NCBI GenBank assembly: GCA_004340125.1
Contig: SLUK01000016.1
Span: forward strand, 1-40,060
Length of the DNA: 40,060 nucleotides
DNA from: Harryflintia acetispora
GTDB taxonomy: Bacteria; Bacillota; Clostridia; Oscillospirales; Ruminococcaceae
Reading direction: 5' to 3'
Each line of letters begins with the position of its first letter. Positions within the stretch are counted from its first letter, which is position 1. The notes under the pieces are model-generated. The model did no database searches. It worked only from the letters and a program-made list of their open reading frames with translations, and was not told where the DNA came from. Below are positions 32,592 through 39,003 of this stretch, piece after piece. The position numbers and the translations under genes are program-made.

Positions 32592-33488
32592 TCAGCGGAA
32601 ATCGTCCATCGGCGCGGCGCCAAGCTCCCGCACCAGCGCGATAAACGCTTGCGCCGCACCACTTAAGGTTTTGCTGCGGTGGCGCAGCAGCTGGAACTTG
32701 CGGCGCAGGTCCAGCCCCTCGATGGGGACGCGCACCAGCGTGCCGCGCGCGAAATCCTGCCGCAGCAGCGCCGCGGGCAGCACCGAGACCCCCAGCCCCG
32801 TGCGCACGGCGTTGACGATCGAGCGGGTATTGATGCTCTCCCACATCGGTTCCAGGCGCAGCCCCTTGGTGAGCAGCGCGCTGTCGAACAGCTCGCGGGT
32901 GCCGCTGCCCCGCTCCCGCAGCAGCCACCGCTCGTTCCCGAGCTCCTGAAGGGTAGCCCGTCCGCGCAGGGCAAAGGGATGCCCCGGCGGGCAGACCAGG
33001 GTCAGTTCGTCGTCCAAAAATGGTTCGGCCTCAATCTGCGGGGTGTGGACCACCCCTTCGATCAGGGCGAAGTCGATCCCGTTTTGCAGCAGCCTTTCCT
33101 CCAGCGTGCCCGAGTTTTCGATGGTCACCTGCACCCGCGTGCCGGGATACCGCTCCTCGAAGGCGCGCACATACCCCGGCATGAGGCAGGTGCCGATGGT
33201 CACGCTCGAGCCGATGTGCACCCGCCCGAGCCCGTCCCCGTGCACGGTGCGCTCGGCCTCGCCGAAGAGGGCGGTGATCTGCCGCGCCAGGGAGAGCAGG
33301 CGCTCCCCCTCGGGGGTGATGTAGAGCCGGCGGGAGAGCCGCTCGAAGAGCGGGACGCCGTAATACTGCTCCAGCTCATGGATCGCCAGGCTGACCGCCG
33401 GCTGCGCCAGATAGAGGCGCCGCGCCGCGCGGGTGACCCCGCCGCAGTCGCAGACCGCAACGAATATTTTCAGATGCCGCAGGGTCAT
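32592..33488 (-). CDS. LysR-family transcriptional regulator
   Basis: The 298-residue LysR regulator has an N-terminal winged HTH ('ARRLYLAQPAVSLAIHELE', residues 22-40) and a type 2 periplasmic-binding-fold effector domain (about 90-290). It starts 110 bp from, and divergent to, the chromate transporter pair at 33598, the standard layout for a LysR regulator of its neighbour. The shared intergenic region is very AT-rich. The similarity feels closest to CysL/CbbR-type members, but the effector is unknown. The start ATG 33488 follows GAGGGGACG on the minus strand. Confidence 0.92.
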   Translation of the reverse strand: MTLRHLKIFVAVCDCGGVTRAARRLYLAQPAVSLAIHELEQYYGVPLFERLSRRLYITPEGERLLSLARQITALFGEAERTVHGDGLGRVHIGSSVTIGTCLMPGYVRAFEERYPGTRVQVTIENSGTLEERLLQNGIDFALIEGVVHTPQIEAEPFLDDELTLVCPPGHPFALRGRATLQELGNERWLLRERGSGTRELFDSALLTKGLRLEPMWESINTRSIVNAVRTGLGVSVLPAALLRQDFARGTLVRVPIEGLDLRRKFQLLRHRSKTLSGAAQAFIALVRELGAAPMDDFR

Positions 33489-33597
33489 GGACGTCCCCTC
33501 GAATCATAATAAAATCAATATGAATCTGATAATATTATACTATTATAATTATGAAGCCGCAAGGCGTATAATGGAAGAAGCAGAGAGGAAGGAACAT
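33489..33597. promoter_or_regulatory. Divergent LysR/chrA control region
   Basis: An AT-rich 109 bp stretch. TATAAT at 33567-33572 is the likely -10 for the plus-strand chrA genes, but no good -35 lies 17 bp upstream, as expected for a LysR-activated promoter. Overlapping AT-rich palindromes such as ATAATATTAT lie near 33527. Exact binding sites cannot be fixed by eye. Confidence 0.5.
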
Positions 33598-34173
33598 ATG
33601 AACGAGACCAAGGATCTGAAGTTTTACTTAAAATTGTTTTCCTCCACCTTCACGCTGAGCGCCTTTACCTTTGGGGGCGGGTATGTCATCATCCCGCTGA
33701 TGCGCAAAAAATTCGTGGAGCAGTACGGCTGGATCGAGGAGGAGGAAATGCTCGATCTGACGGCGATTGCCCAGTCCTCCCCCGGGGCGATGGCGGTCAA
33801 CGCCGCGATCCTGATCGGCTACCGGCTGGCGGGGGTGCCCGGCGCCCTGCTCACCGTGCTGGCCACAGTGCTCCCGCCGCTGATCACCTTGACGGTAATC
33901 TCCTGTTTTTATACCGCCTTCCGGGACAGCCGGGCGGTAAGTGCCGTGATGAAGGGGATGCAGGCGGGGGTGGCGGCGGTGATCGCCGATGTGGTGGTCA
34001 CCATGACCCAGGCGGTGGCGCGCGAGCGCAGCGTGATGGGGTGGCTGATCCTGTTCGGGGCCTTCTTCGCCTCCACCCTGCTGGATGTCAACATCGTGCT
34101 GATCATCTTCTGCTGCGGGGTGCTGGGCGCGGCGCGCACCCTCTGGCAGCGCAGAAGAAAGGGGCGGGCATGA
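33598..34173 (+). CDS. Chromate transporter family protein, first half
   Basis: The 191-residue single-domain (short-chain) ChrA/CHR protein. The family signature 'FTFGGGYVIIPLMRKKF' is at residues 23-39, with 'QSSPGAMAVNAAILIGYRLAG' following as about six membrane helices. Short CHR proteins work as pairs encoded side by side. The family is named for chromate export, but physiological substrates (sulfate-like or other anions) are mostly unproven. ATG 33598 is chosen because AGGAAGGAAC precedes it; upstream in-frame codons are in the promoter region. It overlaps the next gene by 4 bases. Confidence 0.92.
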   Translation: MNETKDLKFYLKLFSSTFTLSAFTFGGGYVIIPLMRKKFVEQYGWIEEEEMLDLTAIAQSSPGAMAVNAAILIGYRLAGVPGALLTVLATVLPPLITLTVISCFYTAFRDSRAVSAVMKGMQAGVAAVIADVVVTMTQAVARERSVMGWLILFGAFFASTLLDVNIVLIIFCCGVLGAARTLWQRRRKGRA

Positions 34174-34739
34174 TGTTATATCTCCAGCTCTGTTGGAGCT
34201 TTTTTCAAATCGGCCTGTTCGGGATCGGGGGCGGCTATGCCGCCCTGCCGCTGATCCGGCACCAGGTGGTAGAGCTGCACGGGTGGCTGACGATGGGGGA
34301 GTTCGTGGACGTGATCACCATCTCCCAGATGACCCCCGGCCCGATCGCCATCAACGCGGCCACCTTCGTCGGCACCAGGATCTGCGGGCTGCCCGGGGCG
34401 ATCGTGGCCACCATCGGCTGCGTGACGCCCTCGATCATCATCGTTTTGACCCTCGCTTATTTTTACTATAAGTATAGAAACCTAAATTTAATACAAGGTG
34501 TGCTGAGCGGGCTGCGCCCGGGCGTGGTCGCGCTGATCGCCTCGGCCGGGCTTTCGATCATCCTGCTCGCCTTCTGGAAGGACGGGGTGTTCTCCCTGCT
34601 GCCGTCGGACATCGACTTTTGGGCAGTGGGGTTGTTTGCCGCCTGCCTGCTGATGCTGCGGCTGCGCAAGCCCAATCCCATCTACGTCATGCTGGGCGCT
34701 GGGACGGTGGGGGGACTGATCTATTATTTCCTGACGTAA
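34170..34739 (+). CDS. Chromate transporter family protein, second half
   Basis: The partner short-chain ChrA of 189 residues, with 'IGLFGIGGGYAALPLIRHQV' at residues 13-32 and 'SQMTPGPIAINAATFVGTRI' near 53. It should pair with the upstream half in an antiparallel arrangement in the membrane. The start ATG 34170 (or 34173) overlaps the previous stop and has AAGGGGCGGG upstream. A small hairpin, GTAAAGGC/GCCTTTAC (34736-34754), begins at its stop codon. Control is expected from the divergent LysR gene. Confidence 0.92.
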   Translation: MMLYLQLCWSFFQIGLFGIGGGYAALPLIRHQVVELHGWLTMGEFVDVITISQMTPGPIAINAATFVGTRICGLPGAIVATIGCVTPSIIIVLTLAYFYYKYRNLNLIQGVLSGLRPGVVALIASAGLSIILLAFWKDGVFSLLPSDIDFWAVGLFAACLLMLRLRKPNPIYVMLGAGTVGGLIYYFLT

Positions 34740-34764
34740 AGGCAACGCCTTTACAGCAAAAAAA

Positions 34765-34989
34765 GAGCCGGGGCCGCAGAAAGGGCGCGCCTTTTTTCTT
34801 CAGGGCGGGGGTTGACGCTGCGCCCTTCTCAAAGTATTGAAAACTGCGCTTCCAATACTTCCATATGGGTGCTCCCGGAAGGGGCCCCCTTCTTTTTTTG
34901 ACGGAGGCGGCGTTGCGCCCCCCAAAGTATGGCAGACTTTGTCTGCCATACTTCCTTATGGGTGCTGCCGCAATCTGCGGCCCCGGCTC
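34765..34989. repeat. Tandem hairpin element bounded by 16-bp inverted repeats
   Basis: GAGCCGGGGCCGCAGA (34765-34780) is the exact reverse complement of 34974-34989. Inside are two imperfect copies of a 93-bp unit. AAGTATTG...CAATACTT (34832-34860) is matched 93 bp later by the perfect 13-bp hairpin AAGTATGGCAGAC/GTCTGCCATACTT (34925-34953). Both are followed by TATGGGTGCT. No gene is present; it fills the gap between convergent genes. Confidence 0.8.
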
Positions 34990-34997
34990 CTTTGGGT

Positions 34998-35699
34998 TCA
35001 AAGCGTCAATAGCTCCTGCAGCCGGGTGATCGTGTAGGTGGGCGCCAGCCCCTCTTTGGATGGGCGGCCCGCCGGATTCAGCCAGCAGCTGTCCATCCCG
35101 CAGGCGCACGCGCCCTTGATATCGGTGTGCAGCGAGTCCCCGACCATCAGGCAGTCCGAGGCCTTGGCTCCGAGCAGCCCCAGCATCTTTTGAAAGAAAC
35201 GGGGATCGGGTTTTATGTAGCCCAGCGCCTCTGAGATGAAGAGACGGTCGAGATACCCCATTAGCGGCTCTATGCGCACCTGCTGGGTCTCGATCAGCCC
35301 ATTGGTGGCCGCGGCGAGCCGGCAGCGCCGCGACAGGGTTTGACAGACTGTGACTGCGCCCGCCACCGTCTCGCGCTCCCGGGCGAAGTAGGAGAGAAAC
35401 CGCGCGCGGCCCTCTTCCCCGTCAAAGGGGAGCTCCAGCCGCTTGGCGAAGCGGGCAAAGAAGTCCCGGAGATAGCGCCGGTAGCGCGGGTGGTAATCGT
35501 CCAGCACCGCCGGGTCGCAAAGGTCCCGCAGCCCGCTGCGCGCCCACTCGTCCCAGGAAATATCTAAAAGTTCATCAAAAAGGGCGTCGTCCATCGGCAG
35601 GGCGTAGTCGGCGAGAATCCGGGCAAAGACGTTCCGTTCGGCTTTTTGATAGTCGATCAGGGTGTCGTCCACGTCAAAAATGATATAGCGGTAATGCAA
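34998..35699 (-). CDS. HAD-family nucleotidase (YjjG-like)
   Basis: The 233-residue haloacid-dehalogenase-type phosphatase has all four motifs: 'FDVDDTL' (nucleophile D9, acid D11), 'AATNGL' (T132), 'YIKPDPRFF' (K163) and 'VGDSLHTDIKGA' (D188). The helical cap between residues 15 and 110 and the overall length fit the YjjG noncanonical pyrimidine nucleotidase group, which hydrolyses damaged or unusual nucleoside monophosphates. The substrate is inferred from similarity only. The start is TTG 35699 with GGAGGGCGG upstream; no ATG fits before the nucleophile. It lies 30 bp downstream of the TauE/SafE gene and is probably cotranscribed. Confidence 0.88.
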   Translation of the reverse strand: MHYRYIIFDVDDTLIDYQKAERNVFARILADYALPMDDALFDELLDISWDEWARSGLRDLCDPAVLDDYHPRYRRYLRDFFARFAKRLELPFDGEEGRARFLSYFARERETVAGAVTVCQTLSRRCRLAAATNGLIETQQVRIEPLMGYLDRLFISEALGYIKPDPRFFQKMLGLLGAKASDCLMVGDSLHTDIKGACACGMDSCWLNPAGRPSKEGLAPTYTITRLQELLTL

Positions 35700-35729
35700 G
35701 CTTCCGCCCTCCTTTCTTGGGATTATACC

Positions 35730-36485
35730 TTACCCCAGGACCAGCTTGATAAAGAGCAGGGCCAGCACGACCAGCACAACCGGGCGCACCGCACGGTAGC
35801 CCCTTTTGAGCACGATCCCCGCGCCGATGTAATGCCCGGCGATCGAGAAGGCGGCGGCGCACAGCCCCAGCGGCACGACCACCTTGCCGCTCAAAAGAAA
35901 GACGGTGAGCGCGGCGAGGTTGGAGGAGAGGTTGACCACCTTGGTATAGGCGCTGGATTGGCGCACCCCGAGCTTGCAGAGCCCCATGAAGAGCAGGAGC
36001 AGGAAGGTGCCGGTTCCCGGCCCGTAGAAGCCGTCGTACCCGCCGATCACGAAGGCGATCCCGCTCATGGACGCGGCCAGCCGGGCGGTGGAATAGGGGG
36101 ACTCCTCGGCCGCGGGCGCCCGTTTGTTGGAGAGGACCACCACCGCCACCACCGGCAGCACGAAAATCATCAAATTGCGCAGCAGTCCTTCGTCGGCCAG
36201 CAGCGCGAGGTTGGAGCCGCAGACCGACCCTATCAGCGCGAAGGCGATGGAAAGCAGCGCCAGCAGCGGGCGGATCGGCATATTCCGGCAGTAGCGCACG
36301 GTCGAAACCACTGTACCCACGGCGGAGGAGAGCTTGTTGGTCCCCAGCGCCAGATGGGGCGGCACCCCGGCGATGAGATAGGCCGGCAGGGAGATCAGCC
36401 CCCCGCCCCCGGCGATCGAATCCACCACCCCCGCCAGAAAGACCAGAGGGCAGACGATCAGGAACATGTTCAGCGAGGTTTCCAA
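35730..36485 (-). CDS. TauE/SafE (TSUP) family membrane transporter
   Basis: A sulfite/sulfonate-exporter-type (TSUP) protein of about 251 residues with 7-8 membrane helices. Family marks are 'VDSIAGGGGLISLPAYLIAG' in the first half and its internal repeat 'GGYDGFYGPGTGTFLLLLFM' in the second, plus 'ALGTNKLSSAVGT'. Members move small sulfur or carbon anions; the substrate is unknown here. The start is uncertain: TTG 36485 has GGGGAG 8 bases upstream, ATG 36467 is further in, and an open frame runs back to TTG 36530. Confidence 0.87.
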   Translation of the reverse strand: METSLNMFLIVCPLVFLAGVVDSIAGGGGLISLPAYLIAGVPPHLALGTNKLSSAVGTVVSTVRYCRNMPIRPLLALLSIAFALIGSVCGSNLALLADEGLLRNLMIFVLPVVAVVVLSNKRAPAAEESPYSTARLAASMSGIAFVIGGYDGFYGPGTGTFLLLLFMGLCKLGVRQSSAYTKVVNLSSNLAALTVFLLSGKVVVPLGLCAAAFSIAGHYIGAGIVLKRGYRAVRPVVLVVLALLFIKLVLG

Positions 36486-36623
36486 ATCCAACACTCCCCA
36501 TCCTGCGGGCCTGAAAGGCGGCCCGCTCAAAACGCTTGCATCTTAGCACAAAACGCGGGAGCTGTAAAGCAGCGGACCCCATCTGGGGGGATATGTGATT
36601 TGCTGGGATATTGGGATTCTTAA

Positions 36624-36740
36624 GGGCCTTCGGCCCTTAAGTGGAGGTTTGGAGGCAAAGCCTCCAAACCTTTTTTCTTTCCCAAAAGGGGAAACTGCGC
36701 GCAGCGCGGTGGGGAAAACCCCGGGATGGGCTTTCCCCAC
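36624..36740. repeat. Multi-hairpin intergenic cassette (copy 3, variant)
   Basis: After GGGATTCT come TTAAGGGCC/GGCCCTTAA around TTC, then GGTTTGGAGG/CCTCCAAACC followed by TTTTTT, and then GGGGAAAACCCC with GGGCTTTCCCC. The order and lead-in match the cassette at 18625-18764 with different stem sequences. The middle hairpin plus T6 could end plus-strand transcripts. No gene lies between 36531 and 36787. Confidence 0.65.
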
Positions 36741-36745
36741 CGGAT

Positions 36746-36778
36746 AAAACAAGGCCCCATCCGGTGCGGATGGGGCCT
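36746..36778 (-). terminator. Spore coat operon terminator
   Basis: On the minus strand AGGCCCCATCCG pairs with CGGATGGGGCCT (plus-strand 36752-36763 and 36767-36778), followed by TGTTTT. An intrinsic terminator just after the coat genes. Confidence 0.85.
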
Positions 36779-36787
36779 GCGGGCATT

Positions 36788-37060
36788 TTAGTTTTGTGCA
36801 AGATATTTTTGCTTGGCCTGGTTGATCTTGCTCTGGTCGGCAGCGGTGGTTTGATACCAGCCGCGCTTTTGCATCTCGATGAATATCTCGTGCTGGATCT
36901 GGTGCTCCTCGCTGAGCAGGTTCATAAACTCGCTTTTGAGCGCGGGGGTGGAGCACTCGTTGGCGAAGGTGTTGTACCCCTCGGTGACGAATTTCTGGGA
37001 GGAGAGCGCGTCGTCCATCATTTCCTTGTCCCCGAAATTGGGGCTCTGGGGCAGGTTCAT
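36788..37060 (-). CDS. CotF-family spore coat protein
   Basis: A 90-residue helical protein of the spore coat CotF family. 'FGDKEMMDDALSSQKFVTEG' opens it, 'LLSEEHQIQHEIFIEMQKRG' follows, and it ends in the typical 'GWYQTTAADQSKINQAKQKY'. Members form helical bundles and are made in the mother cell or in the forespore during sporulation. The start ATG 37060 follows AAAGGAAGGG. It lies 16 bp after a second small coat-type gene, with a terminator behind it, so they form a two-gene operon. Confidence 0.88.
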   Translation of the reverse strand: MNLPQSPNFGDKEMMDDALSSQKFVTEGYNTFANECSTPALKSEFMNLLSEEHQIQHEIFIEMQKRGWYQTTAADQSKINQAKQKYLAQN

Positions 37061-37076
37061 ACTGGTCCCTTCCTTT

Positions 37077-37262
37077 CTAGCCCAGCTGGTTCATCAGCCG
37101 GTCAAAGTGGTTCTGGTGCTTGGCGGCGATCTGCTCGCACTTCATTTTGATCTGCGGATCGGTTGAGGTCTGGGAGTACATCTGGTACTTCTTGATGAGC
37201 AGCTGTTCGACCGAGAGCTGGTCCTCGATCGCGCCCAGCTCCTTGCTGGTCAGTTCGGCCAT
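37077..37262 (-). CDS. Small CotF-associated spore coat-type protein
   Basis: A 61-residue helical protein. 'LTSKELGAIEDQLSVEQLL' and 'KYQMYSQTSTDPQIKMKCEQ' are followed by 'IAAKHQNHFDRLMNQLG'. Such proteins are commonly encoded just before a CotF gene in Clostridia and look like a truncated ferritin-like or CotF two-helix unit. ATG 37262 is chosen because AAAGGATG lies upstream; the in-frame ATG 37280 is less good. A weak GGAATA/CAAAAAATA pair with 16-bp spacing upstream (plus-strand 37297-37327) might be a forespore sigma-factor promoter. Confidence 0.8.
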   Translation of the reverse strand: MAELTSKELGAIEDQLSVEQLLIKKYQMYSQTSTDPQIKMKCEQIAAKHQNHFDRLMNQLG

Positions 37263-37335
37263 GGGCCCACATCCTTTCATAATTCCTTGCGGGTCTTATT
37301 TTTTGCAGCCGCCCTGTAAAATATTCCTGAATAAT

Positions 37336-37390
37336 AAATGTAAAACACACTTGACATAAAATGTAAAGCCTGCTATACTACAAATGTAAA
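37336..37390 (+). promoter_or_regulatory. XRE gene promoter with three 23-bp-spaced operators
   Basis: A consensus promoter, TTGACA (37351-37356), 17 bp and TATACT (37374-37379). AAATGTAAA occurs three times, at 37336-37344, 37359-37367 and 37382-37390, exactly 23 bp apart. The copies lie upstream of the -35, in the spacer and just after the -10. This is a likely operator array for the XRE protein encoded 58 bp downstream. Confidence 0.82.
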
Positions 37391-37447
37391 GTGAATTTGA
37401 CAAACATGGTGCATGGATAGAAGCTCGGGAAAGGGATGGGCATTAGA

Positions 37448-37651
37448 ATGGAAAACCGGATCGGGGAGCTGCGCCGGCAGCGAAAGATGACCCAGGAGGA
37501 GCTGGCGCTGGCGACGGGGGTGACCCGGCAGACGATCATCAGCCTGGAGGGAGGGCGCTATAACCCTTCGATCCTGCTGGCGCACAAGATCGCGCAGGTG
37601 TTCGACAGCCGGATCGAAGAGGTCTTTATCTTTGAGGAGGACGAAGCATGA
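37448..37651 (+). CDS. XRE-family transcriptional regulator (YgzD/YozG-like)
   Basis: A 67-residue single HTH domain. 'RIGELRRQRKMTQEELALAT' and 'GVTRQTIISLEGGRYNPSIL' give the recognition helix, and 'IAQVFDSRIEEVFIFEEDE' is the usual end of this short class. These are compact repressors, often encoded with the membrane proteins they control. ATG 37448 is preferred over ATG 37436 because AAAGGGATG then sits at a workable distance. Its stop overlaps the next start (ATGA). Its promoter carries three equally spaced 9-mers, suggesting autoregulation. Confidence 0.9.
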   Translation: MENRIGELRRQRKMTQEELALATGVTRQTIISLEGGRYNPSILLAHKIAQVFDSRIEEVFIFEEDEA

Positions 37652-38088
37652 AAAAGAACGTATTGTGGATTTCGCTTTGCTATCTCGCGGCCGGGCTGCT
37701 CTGCGCGCTTGCGGCGGCGCTCGCCGAAGGAAAGGCTTCAGGACTTCTGGCGGGCTTTGCGGGCGCGGGGATCGGCGCCGGCGGAGTGCTGCTGTGGAAA
37801 TACGTTTACTGGAGCAGGCCGCAAAACGCGCCGCGTTACCGGGAGAGGGCCCAAAGGGAGCGGATCGAACAAAAAGACGAGCGCAACGAACGGCTGCGCG
37901 ACAAGGCTGGGCGGTATACCTACCTTTTGGGGCTGCTCGTCCTTGCGCTGGCCGACGTGACCTTCGCCATCCTGGATGCGACAGGCGCCTACGAATGCAA
38001 GGGGCTGATCCTGTTTTCCGGCTTCCTGCTGCTCTTTCTCTATATCGCGGGCATTGTGATCTACCGCAGGCTGAAAGCACATTACTAA
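37648..38088 (+). CDS. Membrane protein, DUF2178-like, cotranscribed with XRE gene
   Basis: A 146-residue protein with four hydrophobic segments (about 5-26, 30-50, 90-108, 118-138). Between the second and third helices is a charged cytoplasmic stretch, 'EQKDERNERLRDKAGRY', close to the 'DERN..I..KA' motif of DUF2178-type proteins. Such proteins are commonly found next to short XRE genes. The function is unknown. It overlaps the XRE gene by 4 bases. The following gene has a related motif in a similar place. Confidence 0.82.
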   Translation: MKKNVLWISLCYLAAGLLCALAAALAEGKASGLLAGFAGAGIGAGGVLLWKYVYWSRPQNAPRYRERAQRERIEQKDERNERLRDKAGRYTYLLGLLVLALADVTFAILDATGAYECKGLILFSGFLLLFLYIAGIVIYRRLKAHY

Positions 38089-38103
38089 TTGGGGGGACTG
38101 AAC

Positions 38104-38523
38104 ATGAACCGTTTTGTAAAACGCAAGCTGACCTTTGCCGTTGTTATTTTAGTCCTGGGCCTCTGCGTGTTGGCGAGCAGCTGGCTGCTGCCGCAGGGCG
38201 CGGGCCCGGTCGGGACCGTCGCGGGCTTCGGCTTCGGCTGGACCGCAATCGGGGTGCTTAGGCTGCTCCAGGCGCTGGGCTATTACCGCGATCCGCAGCG
38301 GGCCGCCAAACTCGAAACCTGGGAGAAGGAGGAGCGCACCCGCTTTATCCGGGAAAAGTCCTATGCGATGGGGTTCTATGTCGGGATCTTTGGCTGTGGG
38401 ATCGGGGTGCTGGTCGCGGCGTATTTGGGTGACGAGAAGCTCGCCGACACGCTGGCGATGGTGGTTTGCGGGATGCTGATTGCCATGCTGGGGGCTTGGC
38501 GGTACTTTCAGAAAAAATATTGA
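38104..38523 (+). CDS. Second membrane protein of the XRE operon
   Basis: A 139-residue protein with four hydrophobic segments (about 10-30, 38-58, 90-108, 115-133). The cytoplasmic stretch 'EKEERTRFIREKSY' aligns with 'DERNERLRDKAGRY' of the preceding gene, suggesting distant paralogy. ATG 38104 is chosen behind GGGGGGACTG. It is the last gene of the three-gene operon, followed by a perfect 20-bp hairpin. Confidence 0.8.
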   Translation: MNRFVKRKLTFAVVILVLGLCVLASSWLLPQGAGPVGTVAGFGFGWTAIGVLRLLQALGYYRDPQRAAKLETWEKEERTRFIREKSYAMGFYVGIFGCGIGVLVAAYLGDEKLADTLAMVVCGMLIAMLGAWRYFQKKY

Positions 38524-38536
38524 ACCTGGCCATACG

Positions 38537-38579
38537 AAAAAGATGACCGTTAGTAAAGGTTACTAACGGTCATCTTTTT
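38537..38579 (+). terminator. XRE operon terminator, hairpin H1
   Basis: A 20-bp perfect stem (38537-38556 with 38560-38579), AAAAAGATGACCGTTAGTAA around AGG, ending in TTTTT. It is a strong terminator that shares its core with a second hairpin at 38702-38734. Confidence 0.92.
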
Positions 38580-38590
38580 GCAGATATAGA

Positions 38591-38623
38591 GGAAGAGCGG
38601 CGGGGATACCGCCGGCCTCTTCC
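38591..38623. other. Hairpin between H1 and H2
   Basis: GGAAGAG (38591-38597) pairs with CTCTTCC (38617-38623), with inner GGCGG/CCGCC. The region 38580-38754 has no gene. Confidence 0.6.
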
Positions 38624-38701
38624 CGATTTATCCTAATTATATCCTGAACTGGGATGGATTTCAAGGGAAAAGGCCAATTTTTGTCCCGTTCCCCGGGCGG
38701 G

Positions 38702-38734
38702 AATGACCGCGAGCAACCTTTGCTAGAGGTCATT
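38702..38734. repeat. Hairpin H2, relative of H1
   Basis: AATGACC (38702-38708) pairs with GGTCATT (38728-38734), and inner AGCAA pairs with TTGCT. It aligns without gaps with the core of H1; AGTAA/TTACT has become AGCAA/TTGCT, a paired change. It lies 21 bp before the SHOCT-like gene start. Confidence 0.6.
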
Positions 38735-38754
38735 TATCTGAAGGGGGAACTGGA

Positions 38755-39003
38755 ATGAAAAAGAAAGCGATAGCGGTGCTGCTGTGCGTGCTGGCGCTGA
38801 CCGTTTTAGGCGGCTTCACGGTGGGCGGCAGCGGCCTGCGGGAGTATTATGCCGGGCTGCTGGAGCGGGGGATCATCACCGAAGCGGAGTATGAAAAACT
38901 GGAAGCGTACGGCTTCGAGCTGCCCGAGAGCGGGAAGAAGCCTCTGGACGACTTTTCGATCGGTGAGATCAGCACCGCCAATGAGGACGTGGTGGAAAGA
39001 TGA
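38755..39003 (+). CDS. Small secreted or anchored protein with SHOCT-like segment
   Basis: An 82-residue protein. 'KKKAIAVLLCVLALTVLGGF' is a signal peptide or N-terminal anchor. Residues about 28-52, 'LREYYAGLLERGIITEAEYE', resemble the short SHOCT motif that often ends bacterial surface or membrane proteins. The start ATG 38755 follows AAGGGGGAA. The stop overlaps the start of the next gene (ATGA), so the two are coupled. The function is unknown; an accessory role for the surface protein is a guess. Confidence 0.72.
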   Translation: MKKKAIAVLLCVLALTVLGGFTVGGSGLREYYAGLLERGIITEAEYEKLEAYGFELPESGKKPLDDFSIGEISTANEDVVER

